Of a stretch of 64,000 bases of DNA, positions 19,135-31,622 are shown in pieces. The notes below the pieces were generated by a model, which was not told the origin of the DNA, ran no database searches, and worked only from the letters and a program-made list of their open reading frames with translations. The DNA is taken from positions 5,908,501 through 5,972,500 of the forward strand of contig CANUEZ040000159.1 in assembly GCA_948099385.1 (NCBI GenBank), read 5' to 3'. Numbering within the stretch: the stretch's first letter is position 1; each line of letters opens with the position of its first letter. The stretch comes from Fasciola hepatica. Lineage: Eukaryota > Platyhelminthes > Trematoda > Plagiorchiida > Fasciolidae. The position numbers and the translations under genes were made by a program.

Positions 19135-21905
19135 CGGCAGTTGTTGACTGGTCGTTCAACTCTGAGCGTTAGAGCCCAGAAGGATCACTTTTGAGGTTCG
19201 GTTATTGTAAGAACGCCTAATTTGTTGTATATAGTTCCGTAGCCCTTTTAAATGGACTTTCTTCTGAACTGCGACCAAATGGGTTGCTACTTGTCGCCGG
19301 ACCATACTGTCGGCTGGGCTTTATAGTACTCAACACCCTTGGCAATGGCTGAGAAATGAAACTACGCAGCAACCCGGTAAACCTTTCCCAATCGAAAAAC
19401 AATGCTCTACAGTAAACCAAACCCTTTCGAAGGTAGGTGTTGTTCATATTTCTTGCTCAGGCTCTAATATAACTGGTCATTCCAGGGTTAGTCTGGTTCC
19501 TCACAGAGCTAGAGCTGAGCTGTTGGTAGCTGGGCTGACAGATAGGTAGCTTGCGGCATATTTGGGGTTGAATAGGCAACGTGAGCTTCCCAAGGTGAGG
19601 GATGAGAAGGAAGCGGCTAACCTCAGTTTGGCGCTCAATGAGGGAGGAGACTACCTAGTCACCAGAGGTGAGGTCAAGGGTGAAGTAATGGGCATTGAGC
19701 ATCTATATCGCCGCTTTGGTGACCGCCATGTACAGGGCGATATGCCACTAACAGCGCTCGTTGCTCAAATAGCAGAATCTGCGGTGAGTTAGCATTTGGA
19801 TTTACTCAAAGCGGAACTGGAATCATTTGCGAGCGGTGCTTCTACCCATTGCAGGTTTGTGAAGCGGTTTGTATATCACTCTGAAGGTGAAGTTTGGGAC
19901 GACAGTCAGCGTATACTTCATTTGATCCACCACTCCAAGGGACAAGCAAGGAGTGAAATTTCATAATGTTGTGTTGCCACCAAGAACGGTACAATACAGG
20001 GCTAGAAAAATCTTGGAGGAGTAGTACGGACAAGATGAAGCGGTGGCTCGTTCTCTAATTGACGGTTCACCACAAGGTTCGAAGTCTTTGGTGAAAGATT
20101 CGGATGCTCTGTCTAAGTTCCCATGGAAAATGTTCAACTGTAAAGTAGAGCTCATGCGGATGAATGGCGTGTCTGACCTTGACCCAAAGTAGACTGTTAT
20201 GTACGGAAATTCGGCAGCAGGAGGAAAGAGCACGCGTATGAGAGAAAGTGTACTCAGTACAAATGAACGACACGATCAAGCGTTGCCAAGCACTTGAAAA
20301 AGCCAACACTTCTACAAACGCGTAGTTCAGGGTTGTATGCAATCAAAAATCAAGACAGCTGTGCAGTCGTGTTAAGCTGCGCAAGGTCATGCAACATGTG
20401 ACAGTTTGAAAGTCCCATGCTGTCCGGGGCGGAAAACACAAACATCAGCTGTGCACGTGGGTGACTGCGCATGCGAGACTTGTCTGTCTAAAAGCATGCT
20501 TGTTTAAGCCTAACGCAAAACAGACCATGCAAAGGATTACTGGACTGCTACCAACGCGTCCCCAGGATTTTTGGGGCCAGACCGCTGATGGTATCCTGAA
20601 GGGAGGAGATGAAAACAGGTTCCAAGTCCTGCAGTGCTAAGTGACAGGCAAGGCGCGGGTTGCCCAAGGTGGGTTTGGTAGACAGGCCTTCCTTGGTCAG
20701 ATTCATGGGTACTCGCCGTCACACAGCTGGAAGAATTATGTACAAATCCGCAAACAAAGAAGGCACTGTCAGTGCAATGACAGAGTACTTTATTTTTAAT
20801 ATCAGCTGGGAGGAGCCTAGAATATAACGGCGTAAGCGGCCTCTAGAAATGTTAGCTTCTCATACCTCACGATTTATTCGATTTTCAAAAGTTTGAAGAA
20901 TCGATTTGGTTTCTTGTCTCAAGTATGGCCACTTTTCTAGCAACTTCACTGTTTCCCAAACATGTTCAACAACAAGTGGAACGAAAAGGCTTTGCACTGA
21001 ACAGCCTGGTTTAGGAAAAAGATTCATTAACCAAGTCATGCGTGCCTCATTTTGAGGGCTGCGATCGGATAACGTCAAGAGTGACGATGCAAGAAAAATC
21101 TGGCTTGCAAACTAAGAATTGTGCGGCCACTCCCAGGCCAGTGTGTCTGTTCAGTTGAGGTAAGCCACTAGTAAGAGTTGACGGACCGGGGGGTCTCGAG
21201 AAGCCTACGCCCTACTAGATAGCGGGTCCGATGTGACTTTAATACAAGAAGACCTTCTGGAGGTAGTGAAACTGAAAGAATCCCCTACTCCAATTTCGAC
21301 TTTGACCGTAAGTGGGGCTACTACTTGGACTTCGGGAATAGCGCAGCTGCGATTGAACTCACCACTGGGAAGCAATTTTGTGAACACAGAGTGAGCCCAC
21401 TGTGTTTATAGGCCACCAATTCAAACAGCTCATCGCCGATCAGACGGGGCTTTTTTCCTGGCCTCACCTACACCGCGTCAAAAGACAGAATCTGAGAGAT
21501 TCGAGAGTGCGAATCCTGATGGGTACCGACGTTCCAGAGCACATCGTGCGCTGAGGCAAAAATGTGGTAAAACTCGACAACCCTATGTTGTACGGACTAT
21601 TAAAGGATGAATAGTTCTCGGTTCGATAGACCAAGAACCACCCTTCGTGAAGATGGTCAACATAACTGAAGTGGAAGTCGACCACTTAGAGGAACAGACC
21701 AATCGGCTATACATTTTCAATTTCTGCCGTGAGAGTGCATCAAAAATCTCTCCTTATTAGGAATTAAAATGCTGCTGATATGGTTGTCAAAGACGTAACA
21801 TTGCCGGATGGGCACTATAAAGTTGCACTTTCATGGAAGAACCCTGTGGTCGGATTTCCGAATAAATATACTGTGGCCAAGAAGAGAGTGACCGGATTGG
21901 TGTAA
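19135..21905 (+). mobile_element. Decayed BEL/Pao copy (LTR end, gag, protease, start of RT)
   Basis: Related to the intact BEL element at 6233-12692 but with many stops and changes. 19135-19325 matches the inner part of that LTR. 19330-19365 matches its primer-site and start-codon region. 19562-19792 matches gag residues about 74-145 (EVKGEVMGIEHLYRRF). 20000-20110 matches the next gag part. 21190-21400 matches the protease (LLDSGSDVTLIQEDLLE). 21470-21890 runs toward the pre-RT region (RVRILMGTD, KYTVAKKRVTGL). At about 21905 it meets a second BEL copy in opposite orientation. The segment 20340-21130 is poorly matched. Confidence 0.8.
21136..21598 (+). repeat. BEL protease segment, copy 1 of 4 (inner inverted repeat)
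   Basis: Reverse complement of 22693-23154 (positions sum to 44290) apart from a one-base indel near 21533 and a few changes. The mirror arm carries the same pair at 31623-32084 and 33179-33641, so there are four copies in alternating orientation. Confidence 0.9.
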
Positions 21906-23154
21906 TCCTCTTGAAGATCAGCTTTCGATTTCACTTGGACCAGTTGATCATGTATGACAGCAAGCTTCGTCACTATCCGAAATAAGGCAGCAATGTTGTT
22001 ATTCCCAATTAGATAACAGCCATGCTGACCTCTTTCCCACCAAAGGAACCTTAGTGCGCCCCTCTCCTTTCGTAACACTTGGACCTGCATGAACATCCCT
22101 TTATCGTGCGCGAATAAAGTATCAGGTTCCTCTTGAGGGCCATGTGACACCCTGATTAGACTTGCTGTCGTGTCCGGTCTCTCCGGCAATTATTCATTCA
22201 AAGAGCGTCCCCGGAATGCAGCGGCGAGGTCAAACTCTACTCTGAACGTGGCAGAATTTGTTGGTTCCTTGTAGCGTGACGTGGCAAGTACCTCCTAGCT
22301 TAAAATTCTTTCATAATATTCTTCTGGATATTTACTCAGAATGGCCCCCGCACACAAACCCGTCTGTCGATCTGGGGCGTCGCCGAAAGAATTCAGAACT
22401 TCGCACAAAAGTCTTCCCCAATCCGTTATCTCATTGTCTGGCCGCAATATAATTATATGGTAGTCCGACCACGAAATTCTCCACGAAAATGCAGCTTCAT
22501 ACTGTCAATCCAACCGGGTTATAGAATTGGCAACGATGTCCGCAGCAAAGTTAATTTTCTAACAAAAGAGTCACTCAGTGCATCCTCCTGGAAAAATCCG
22601 TCAAGGCATTGACTTCACATTCGGTGTGGATTGTCCTCTTCAAAAAAGAGGTTCCCAGTTTATCAAAACAGGAACAATCCACCTTTTAATCGTCCGTACA
22701 ACATAGGGTTGTCGAGTTTTACCACATTTTTGCCTCAGCGCACGATGTGCTTCTGGAACGTCGGTACCCATCAGGATTCGCACTCTCGAATCTCTCAGAT
22801 TCTGTCTTTTGACGCGGTGTAGGTGAGGCCAGGAAAAAAGCCCCGTCTGATCGGTGATGAGCTGTTTGAATTGGTGGCCTATAAACACAGTGGGCTCACT
22901 CTGTGTTCACAAAATTGCTTCCCAGTGGTGAGTTCAATCGCAGCTGCGCTATTCCCGAAGTCCAAGTAGTAGCCCCACTTACGGTCAAAGTCGAAATTGG
23001 AGTAGGGGATTCTTTCAGTTTCACTACCTCCAGAAGGTCTTCTTGTATTAAAGTCACATCGGACCCGCTATCTAGTAGGGCGTAGGCTTCTCGAGACCCC
23101 CCGGTCCGTCAACTCTTACTAGTGGCTTACCTCAACTGAACAGACACACTGGCC
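21906..23154 (-). mobile_element. Second decayed BEL/Pao copy, opposite orientation
   Basis: Minus-strand remnants covering the protease (22903-23154), the following linker (22640-22888, with FSWPHLHRVKRQNLRDSRV) and an RT part (21815-22189). The RT part has GPDTTASL-like sequence as RPDTTASLIRV, and MFMQVQVLRKERGALRFLWW matches intact residues 852-871. The protease part is nearly the same as the plus-strand copy at 21136-21598, and the rest is more divergent. No LTR is attached. Confidence 0.8.
22693..23154 (-). repeat. BEL protease segment, copy 2 of 4 (inner inverted repeat)
   Basis: Inverted partner of 21136-21598, about 1.1 kb apart. Similarity fades gradually at the inner ends into diverged BEL sequence, but stops sharply at the outer ends (21136 and 23154). 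Confidence 0.9.
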
Positions 23155-23204
23155 TCGAGGTTCCCGCACATTTATTGGTCTACCTCCGGGGTTTTCTTGC
23201 GTGG

Positions 23205-26200
23205 TTCACACCCATCTCTTGATAATGGTAAAGGTATGTTTCTCTATCATGGTCGAGATGCACTCGCAAGAGCATGGTCATGGTGTGAAACATTACCTGA
23301 ATCAACAAACTATACACAAATATATTGAACAAGTATCAAAAACATCAGAATCAAAACAGCATAGCTAAAATTATTGTGAATGGATCGAAGCGATGGTAGG
23401 TCGCGCGGTAAAAACGGTTTGGTTTCGAATCCGAGTTGGTTGGTGTTGGCCTGTAGGTGTACAGAAAATACTGTGAATATATAGTGCTAAGGATGCACTA
23501 AAAACCCAAATGATGCAAGCCATGGATAACTGAGGCGTATTGGGGTTCCATGAACGGACTAAGTTCCGAATATGGGGAGTGAAAAGAAATTACGGAAGTA
23601 CCCTCGTAGACCCTGATGAATATGAAGAGAACAGCTCTCCTTGAGGATGATGTGAGCCCGCAGTGACAGATATTCCCGGGTCCAGTAAACTGAGCGCGCT
23701 ATGAAGCAGTGAGACATGAAACAAACTGTGTGGAACTGCATTCGGAAGCGTTGATGAAAGTGAAAGAAACAACAATCAGTTTAAAGGGTGAGTTCAGGTC
23801 CAGGATCAATAATTTGTACCATTCAGGAAAAAGGGGGCGCAACCTTAGGACCTTGGATCAGTGAAGATTCAATTTCAAGCTGGATACCTTTCGGGAGAAA
23901 AATGAAATCTTGCAACAGATACCACAGTGGAAAACCTCCTCATAGGCTCGCGCCTTATTGTTCTGTTAAGCTGACGAAAGTATATTGACTGAGTGATTCT
24001 CAGAGAGAGATAGAAGGTCTCGCGTTTGGATGGCGTGTTGAAATTTATTGAGTAACAAACTCCTGTGTTGCGTATTCCAGCTCTGTTATCGGGTTGCTCC
24101 ATATAAGACCAAGGTGATGACCAACATCCTGTGGGAGCGGTTCAGCTGGCTGAGTAAAAGAGGTGTTGATCGCTCAGTAGCTGATTGCGCATGAACTGTT
24201 ACTTTTGTAGGCTCCAACAGTGACTTCAGTAGAAAGAGTGTTGCTTTAGAAGAAGCCAAGCAATCTACTGGTAAGCAGTTGGGTGTAGTTTAAGCCGCTT
24301 GGCTCGATTACATTCCCGGTTGGCATGAAGGATTCCATCTATGTCTCTGTTGGTGCGAGTCAAAGTGTGAACCTGGGCCGCCGAATGTGGGGCCCGACAA
24401 ACCTGAGACACTTAAGTGAGGAAAACTACGGCTGACTCCAACTCCATGCGGAAAAACCATTCTCGATGACGACAACGTCAATGAATATCTTATGAAGGAA
24501 ATTTGATCGAATTTGGCCCAAGTGAGTTTTGCTATGAATAAAGCGGTACGGCCCAGTGGCTATCAGAGGTTCTGGTTAGTATCCGAAAATTCTAGCGGTA
24601 ATGTATGGTTTTAAACGAGGGCTTTTTTTACTTCCGGTGCTTTTTGTGGTCTGGGTTTTTAAATCGGTTAGAGTTAGTGGAACGAACTCCTGCTGGTATT
24701 TGGCTCCACAATGTTTGCATGCTCAATGAGAAAGGCTTATCTCTGCAAGGATATCCGTGATCCAGGGATCGCTATGAAGTGTTCCCTGCCACGCAGCCGG
24801 TGTGACGTGTCTGTACTGAAGTGCACTTGATTGAGGGACTGAACCGGCTTATGCAGCAAGCTTGACGAAATTGCGCGTCCAGGTTTTATTCCGCCAAACC
24901 ACAGGTTATAAAGCTGGAGGAGCGTTTGGTCTTGTCTTAAGGAGGTTTTTGCATCCGTGACCTCCAATCTTGCCCAGCAACTTCAGTTACGGGACTGGAT
25001 GAAGGTCTTTTCTCGTATCAAGGCATAGGGACAAGTACCTCTCCGTTCTCAGCCGCTGTTGTCACCAGGTTCAGAAAGCCAAGATGACAGCTTGAGCAAA
25101 AGCCCGTACTGCCTGATGCTGATCAGTTTATGAGCTGAAAAGTAGTCGGTAGAGTAGGATATACCGGCTTATTCTAGAAGCCTGGAAATCACTGCAGCAT
25201 CATTTATTAGGCATAAAGAGAGAGCAAACCACGCGAAGTCCTCAGCGTTGTCCACAATGGAGGTTTCAAGTAGAGTAACAGGCAGGGGGCACTTTACATA
25301 TCCCAAGCAGCCTCCATTCTGGAGGTGAATTCGGTGAACCTGGAGGTTTGATAACCTGTCAGCAATATTTGGTTATAGGGTATATGCGCACTGGACTGAG
25401 ATCCGTTGACTAGAATGATGTCGGAGTTGTAAAGGACTGTCAACTGTATAGCTGCAGGCTAGTTGAAAAAGGAGCTAGAGCTTAACAAAGCCATGGAGAA
25501 CCCTATTTCTGTACGAGGATTTGACACCGTGCTGATTTCATCAGATAAAATAAGACTAGGTGAGTGGTGATTATTAGACTGGTCATCAACCGGATTTTGG
25601 GTGCAATTCCTATTCATACATCAATAGCCAATTCACTGTGGGCTGCGCGTTGGTCTGAGTTCCGGTTGAGACTTACATCGGATGCTGAGGCGAGTGGGCA
25701 GCTCGTGACGAATGATCCCGGGTTAAGTAGGCTGATTTTAGGTGAGACCTTGAAGGTGAATAATGGGAAACTCTGGAAAGTGCTAGTAAGGCCGATAAAC
25801 AGTCAGCATGGGAGTGAAAATCTTCCTTATGAATATGGCTGATGATGATATGGACAGTGAGTGCTGGAGTACGAAGAGAAATTGGACCCAGGCAACCGAT
25901 TTGGAGGTAAGTTTGGCAGGAGGAGTTCACCTGCAGAGATGACTGGCATATGCCATAGCTGTGGTAAGTGAACCAAAGTGAATTCGTGTGTTGGGGTTTT
26001 ACTTAGCGGTGGAGGGTGGTTGAAGTGCACCGAGCCTTGAGTTGTAAATAGGATACTATTACTACGTAAGAGGTGGTGGAGACCATTGAGAGGTTCCGCT
26101 AAGTGAGGTTTGGACACCTGGTTGATGGGTCTATGATGAGCTGGGTCTGTTAATGCCCTCAATTCAATGGCAGCTCCGATGACTCGATGCAATAAGTGGT

Positions 26201-26560
26201 GAGGTATTCTTCAAGCTAGTATTTTCTCTAGGAGGTGTTTTGGGGGACTAGCGGTTTTGACCCATAGGAGTTTGTACGGCCACCTGACCGGTGGGCACAA
26301 ATTGATCTCTCGTCTGAGAATGAATCTCGATACGCGCCGCAGGTTGAGATTGTGAGGAGCAGGTTGCCGTTATGAATCAATGGACCATTGGGAGTTGGAT
26401 TAAGGAACGATTGCTCAGGGCCTTATAAAGTTGTAGGTTAGAACGCAAATGGGGCTATAGGCTAGTGAGTAAAGCAAGCAGGTAGTAGTAGTAAATGGCG
26501 TTGTTTGTGACTGGGATACAGCCTTGTATAAGGCAAACCTTATTCCACCGTTTACGTAAC
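23205..26560 (-). mobile_element. LINE 3' UTR, long non-coding, in left arm
   Basis: The left end (23205-24420) aligns in the same orientation with 38475-39560, the 3' end of the long LINE on the right. Shared blocks include CATGGTCGAGA, GGTTTCGAATCC and CGAGTCAAAGTG. On the minus strand it ends in GAGAAACATACCTTTACC-like sequence, a worn form of the CCGAAATAAACCATT end seen elsewhere. Beyond about 24600 the alignment is less sure. Open frames inside are short and do not look coding. Confidence 0.6.
23421..23432 (+). promoter_or_regulatory. B-box-like motif (RNA polymerase III type)
   Basis: GGTTTCGAATCC, close to the tRNA B-box consensus, with a GC-rich A-box-like segment about 25 nt upstream. 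It is also present at 38687-38698 in the other LINE copy and mirrored at 31345-31356. Function is not shown. Confidence 0.3.
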
Positions 26561-26778
26561 GATTTAGAAATAGTTAGCGAACTCGACCAACCTTGGTCAA
26601 CTTTGAAAAACCGATCATTGGGCAGCGCTGTCAAAGGGATATGAGCGGCACAAGTCTTTTTCCGTTAGTGGGGTGAGTGGACTGGGCTCGTTGGTGATCA
26701 CCAAGAGGCCTACGTAACCTAAGCTGCAGTGAAGTTCTGTTTGTTGGTAGCTAGGGCTCGGAGCCGAAAACACAGAAC
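26561..26778. other. Boundary between LINE 3' UTR and LINE RT fragment
   Basis: No motif recognised. The mirrored copy is at 27999-28216. It joins two LINE pieces of opposite orientation. Confidence 0.3.
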
Positions 26779-27333
26779 GTGGTGTCATTACCGGCAGACA
26801 GGGGGCCACAGGAGGTAAGTGCGATTCAAAGTTACTTCAGAGGTATCCATCGGGGTCCAAACCAATGTAGGATAACTTACGAGGTAGCCTTAACTGGGAA
26901 TGCTAAGCCCTGCCCAAAAGTCCACTTCAAGTACGTTCAGTCAAAATCACCCATGCGATAAATTGCGGGTTCCGTTAGGGACAGGAATGGTAACCAAGCA
27001 CTCGATAGAGGTGTCAAAGCCGAGATACTGCGAGAGCACTTGGTGACAGTGCACCACCGAGACAACGGACTGAATCCGGCGAACGAACCCCACCAGACCA
27101 CCGGTTGCACATCCACTCCTTGTTTAGCAGACGAAGTAGAAAGAGCACTTAGGAGGTTTGGCATACACGAGGCAGCCGGTCCAGATTGCCCTCAAGCTGC
27201 TGCCCTGCACACCCTTGACCTGGTATTAGTGTCCCCACTTGCTCGGCTGCACACTAGGCCGTCGGACAGAATGCAGTTATCTGGGGGCTGGCTGACGGTC
27301 GAAGTTGTTCCAATACACGAGAGAGGGTTGGAA
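26779..27333 (+). pseudogene. LINE pre-RT and RT finger fragment, left arm
   Basis: Plus-strand remnant of a CR1-like LINE: CPKVHFKYVQSKSPM, then after a stop KAEILREHLVTVHHRDN, then EVERALRRFGIHEAAGPDC (the AAGPDG box of LINE RTs) and GGWLTVEVVPIHERGLE (the region before the conserved YRPV motif). It is cut exactly at the palindrome centre. A relative of the same type lies at about 54540-54300 (minus). Confidence 0.75.
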
Positions 27334-27443
27334 ACAGTCCCATTTTCAGTCAGGTTACTGACCTTGCGATTTTTATTCAGTTCTTCCAGTTTTTTTATTG
27401 CCAAGGGGAGCAGACCAACCGGCCGATAGATTCATACCCCTCC
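27334..27443. other. 110-bp centre of palindrome 1
   Basis: The only sequence between the two arms. On the minus strand it continues the LINE frame of the right arm: after HERGLE comes a short broken stretch, then IYRPVGLLPLAIKKLEEL. Relative to the left arm it is unrelated. The centre therefore belongs to the right-arm copy. Confidence 0.9.
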
Positions 27444-27998
27444 TTCCAACCCTCTCTCGTGTTTTGGAACAACTTCGACCGTCAGCCAGCCCCCAGATAA
27501 CTGCATTCTGTCCGACGGCCTAGTGTGCAGCCGAGCAAGTGGGGACACTAATACCAGGTCAAGGGTGTGCAGGGCAGCAGCTTGAGGGCAATCTGGACCG
27601 GCTGCCTCGTGTATGCCAAACCTCCTAAGTGCTCTTTCTACTTCGTCTGCTAAACAAGGAGTGGATGTGCAACCGGTGGTCTGGTGGGGTTCGTTCGCCG
27701 GATTCAGTCCGTTGTCTCGGTGGTGCACTGTCACCAAGTGCTCTCGCAGTATCTCGGCTTTGACACCTCTATCGAGTGCTTGGTTACCATTCCTGTCCCT
27801 AACGGAACCCGCAATTTATCGCATGGGTGATTTTGACTGAACGTACTTGAAGTGGACTTTTGGGCAGGGCTTAGCATTCCCAGTTAAGGCTACCTCGTAA
27901 GTTATCCTACATTGGTTTGGACCCCGATGGATACCTCTGAAGTAACTTTGAATCGCACTTACCTCCTGTGGCCCCCTGTCTGCCGGTAATGACACCAC
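27334..27998 (-). pseudogene. LINE pre-RT and RT finger fragment, right arm and centre
   Basis: Mirror copy of 26779-27333, but here the reading continues 110 bases further across the palindrome centre. That adds a YRPVGLLP motif, the next conserved block of a LINE reverse transcriptase, before the sequence switches to the inverted left arm. An in-frame stop precedes it, so the copy is dead. Confidence 0.75.
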
Positions 27999-28216
27999 GT
28001 TCTGTGTTTTCGGCTCCGAGCCCTAGCTACCAACAAACAGAACTTCACTGCAGCTTAGGTTACGTAGGCCTCTTGGTGATCACCAACGAGCCCAGTCCAC
28101 TCACCCCACTAACGGAAAAAGACTTGTGCCGCTCATATCCCTTTGACAGCGCTGCCCAATGATCGGTTTTTCAAAGTTGACCAAGGTTGGTCGAGTTCGC
28201 TAACTATTTCTAAATC

Positions 28217-31200
28217 GTTACGTAAACGGTGGAATAAGGTTTGCCTTATACAAGGCTGTATCCCAGTCACAAACAACGCCATTTACTACTACTACCTGCT
28301 TGCTTTACTCACTAGCCTATAGCCCCATTTGCGTTCTAACCTACAACTTTATAAGGCCCTGAGCAATCGTTCCTTAATCCAACTCCCAATGGTCCATTGA
28401 TTCATAACGGCAACCTGCTCCTCACAATCTCAACCTGCGGCGCGTATCGAGATTCATTCTCAGACGAGAGATCAATTTGTGCCCACCGGTCAGGTGGCCG
28501 TACAAACTCCTATGGGTCAAAACCGCTAGTCCCCCAAAACACCTCCTAGAGAAAATACTAGCTTGAAGAATACCTCACCACTTATTGCATCGAGTCATCG
28601 GAGCTGCCATTGAATTGAGGGCATTAACAGACCCAGCTCATCATAGACCCATCAACCAGGTGTCCAAACCTCACTTAGCGGAACCTCTCAATGGTCTCCA
28701 CCACCTCTTACGTAGTAATAGTATCCTATTTACAACTCAAGGCTCGGTGCACTTCAACCACCCTCCACCGCTAAGTAAAACCCCAACACACGAATTCACT
28801 TTGGTTCACTTACCACAGCTATGGCATATGCCAGTCATCTCTGCAGGTGAACTCCTCCTGCCAAACTTACCTCCAAATCGGTTGCCTGGGTCCAATTTCT
28901 CTTCGTACTCCAGCACTCACTGTCCATATCATCATCAGCCATATTCATAAGGAAGATTTTCACTCCCATGCTGACTGTTTATCGGCCTTACTAGCACTTT
29001 CCAGAGTTTCCCATTATTCACCTTCAAGGTCTCACCTAAAATCAGCCTACTTAACCCGGGATCATTCGTCACGAGCTGCCCACTCGCCTCAGCATCCGAT
29101 GTAAGTCTCAACCGGAACTCAGACCAACGCGCAGCCCACAGTGAATTGGCTATTGATGTATGAATAGGAATTGCACCCAAAATCCGGTTGATGACCAGTC
29201 TAATAATCACCACTCACCTAGTCTTATTTTATCTGATGAAATCAGCACGGTGTCAAATCCTCGTACAGAAATAGGGTTCTCCATGGCTTTGTTAAGCTCT
29301 AGCTCCTTTTTCAACTAGCCTGCAGCTATACAGTTGACAGTCCTTTACAACTCCGACATCATTCTAGTCAACGGATCTCAGTCCAGTGCGCATATACCCT
29401 ATAACCAAATATTGCTGACAGGTTATCAAACCTCCAGGTTCACCGAATTCACCTCCAGAATGGAGGCTGCTTGGGATATGTAAAGTGCCCCCTGCCTGTT
29501 ACTCTACTTGAAACCTCCATTGTGGACAACGCTGAGGACTTCGCGTGGTTTGCTCTCTCTTTATGCCTAATAAATGATGCTGCAGTGATTTCCAGGCTTC
29601 TAGAATAAGCCGGTATATCCTACTCTACCGACTACTTTTCAGCTCATAAACTGATCAGCATCAGGCAGTACGGGCTTTTGCTCAAGCTGTCATCTTGGCT
29701 TTCTGAACCTGGTGACAACAGCGGCTGAGAACGGAGAGGTACTTGTCCCTATGCCTTGATACGAGAAAAGACCTTCATCCAGTCCCGTAACTGAAGTTGC
29801 TGGGCAAGATTGGAGGTCACGGATGCAAAAACCTCCTTAAGACAAGACCAAACGCTCCTCCAGCTTTATAACCTGTGGTTTGGCGGAATAAAACCTGGAC
29901 GCGCAATTTCGTCAAGCTTGCTGCATAAGCCGGTTCAGTCCCTCAATCAAGTGCACTTCAGTACAGACACGTCACACCGGCTGCGTGGCAGGGAACACTT
30001 CATAGCGATCCCTGGATCACGGATATCCTTGCAGAGATAAGCCTTTCTCATTGAGCATGCAAACATTGTGGAGCCAAATACCAGCAGGAGTTCGTTCCAC
30101 TAACTCTAACCGATTTAAAAACCCAGACCACAAAAAGCACCGGAAGTAAAAAAAGCCCTCGTTTAAAACCATACATTACCGCTAGAATTTTCGGATACTA
30201 ACCAGAACCTCTGATAGCCACTGGGCCGTACCGCTTTATTCATAGCAAAACTCACTTGGGCCAAATTCGATCAAATTTCCTTCATAAGATATTCATTGAC
30301 GTTGTCGTCATCGAGAATGGTTTTTCCGCATGGAGTTGGAGTCAGCCGTAGTTTTCCTCACTTAAGTGTCTCAGGTTTGTCGGGCCCCACATTCGGCGGC
30401 CCAGGTTCACACTTTGACTCGCACCAACAGAGACATAGATGGAATCCTTCATGCCAACCGGGAATGTAATCGAGCCAAGCGGCTTAAACTACACCCAACT
30501 GCTTACCAGTAGATTGCTTGGCTTCTTCTAAAGCAACACTCTTTCTACTGAAGTCACTGTTGGAGCCTACAAAAGTAACAGTTCATGCGCAATCAGCTAC
30601 TGAGCGATCAACACCTCTTTTACTCAGCCAGCTGAACCGCTCCCACAGGATGTTGGTCATCACCTTGGTCTTATATGGAGCAACCCGATAACAGAGCTGG
30701 AATACGCAACACAGGAGTTTGTTACTCAATAAATTTCAACACGCCATCCAAACGCGAGACCTTCTATCTCTCTCTGAGAATCACTCAGTCAATATACTTT
30801 CGTCAGCTTAACAGAACAATAAGGCGCGAGCCTATGAGGAGGTTTTCCACTGTGGTATCTGTTGCAAGATTTCATTTTTCTCCCGAAAGGTATCCAGCTT
30901 GAAATTGAATCTTCACTGATCCAAGGTCCTAAGGTTGCGCCCCCTTTTTCCTGAATGGTACAAATTATTGATCCTGGACCTGAACTCACCCTTTAAACTG
31001 ATTGTTGTTTCTTTCACTTTCATCAACGCTTCCGAATGCAGTTCCACACAGTTTGTTTCATGTCTCACTGCTTCATAGCGCGCTCAGTTTACTGGACCCG
31101 GGAATATCTGTCACTGCGGGCTCACATCATCCTCAAGGAGAGCTGTTCTCTTCATATTCATCAGGGTCTACGAGGGTACTTCCGTAATTTCTTTTCACTC

Positions 31201-31572
31201 CCCATATTCGGAACTTAGTCCGTTCATGGAACCCCAATACGCCTCAGTTATCCATGGCTTGCATCATTTGGGTTTTTAGTGCATCCTTAGCACTATATAT
31301 TCACAGTATTTTCTGTACACCTACAGGCCAACACCAACCAACTCGGATTCGAAACCAAACCGTTTTTACCGCGCGACCTACCATCGCTTCGATCCATTCA
31401 CAATAATTTTAGCTATGCTGTTTTGATTCTGATGTTTTTGATACTTGTTCAATATATTTGTGTATAGTTTGTTGATTCAGGTAATGTTTCACACCATGAC
31501 CATGCTCTTGCGAGTGCATCTCGACCATGATAGAGAAACATACCTTTACCATTATCAAGAGATGGGTGTGAA
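28217..31572 (+). mobile_element. LINE 3' UTR, mirror copy in right arm
   Basis: Inverted duplicate of 23205-26560, with no coding content recognised. The 3' end faces right, at about 31572. Confidence 0.6.
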
Positions 31573-31622
31573 CCACGCAAGAAAACCCCGGAGGTAGACC
31601 AATAAATGTGCGGGAACCTCGA

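Larger units (their letters stand above)
19135..27333. repeat. Left arm of giant palindrome 1
   Basis: 8199 bp, reverse complement of 27444-35642 (paired positions sum to 54777). Comparison of many blocks shows only about six to ten single-base differences (for example near 20620, 20830, 21430 and 27315). From outside in, the arm holds a decayed BEL (+), a second decayed BEL (minus), a LINE 3' UTR (minus) and a LINE RT fragment (+). Confidence 0.97.

Noticed and set aside
23559..26200. Short open frames in the palindrome arms (for example 25827-26192 and its mirror)
   Set aside because: They fall in LINE 3' UTR sequence; being present twice only reflects the palindrome.
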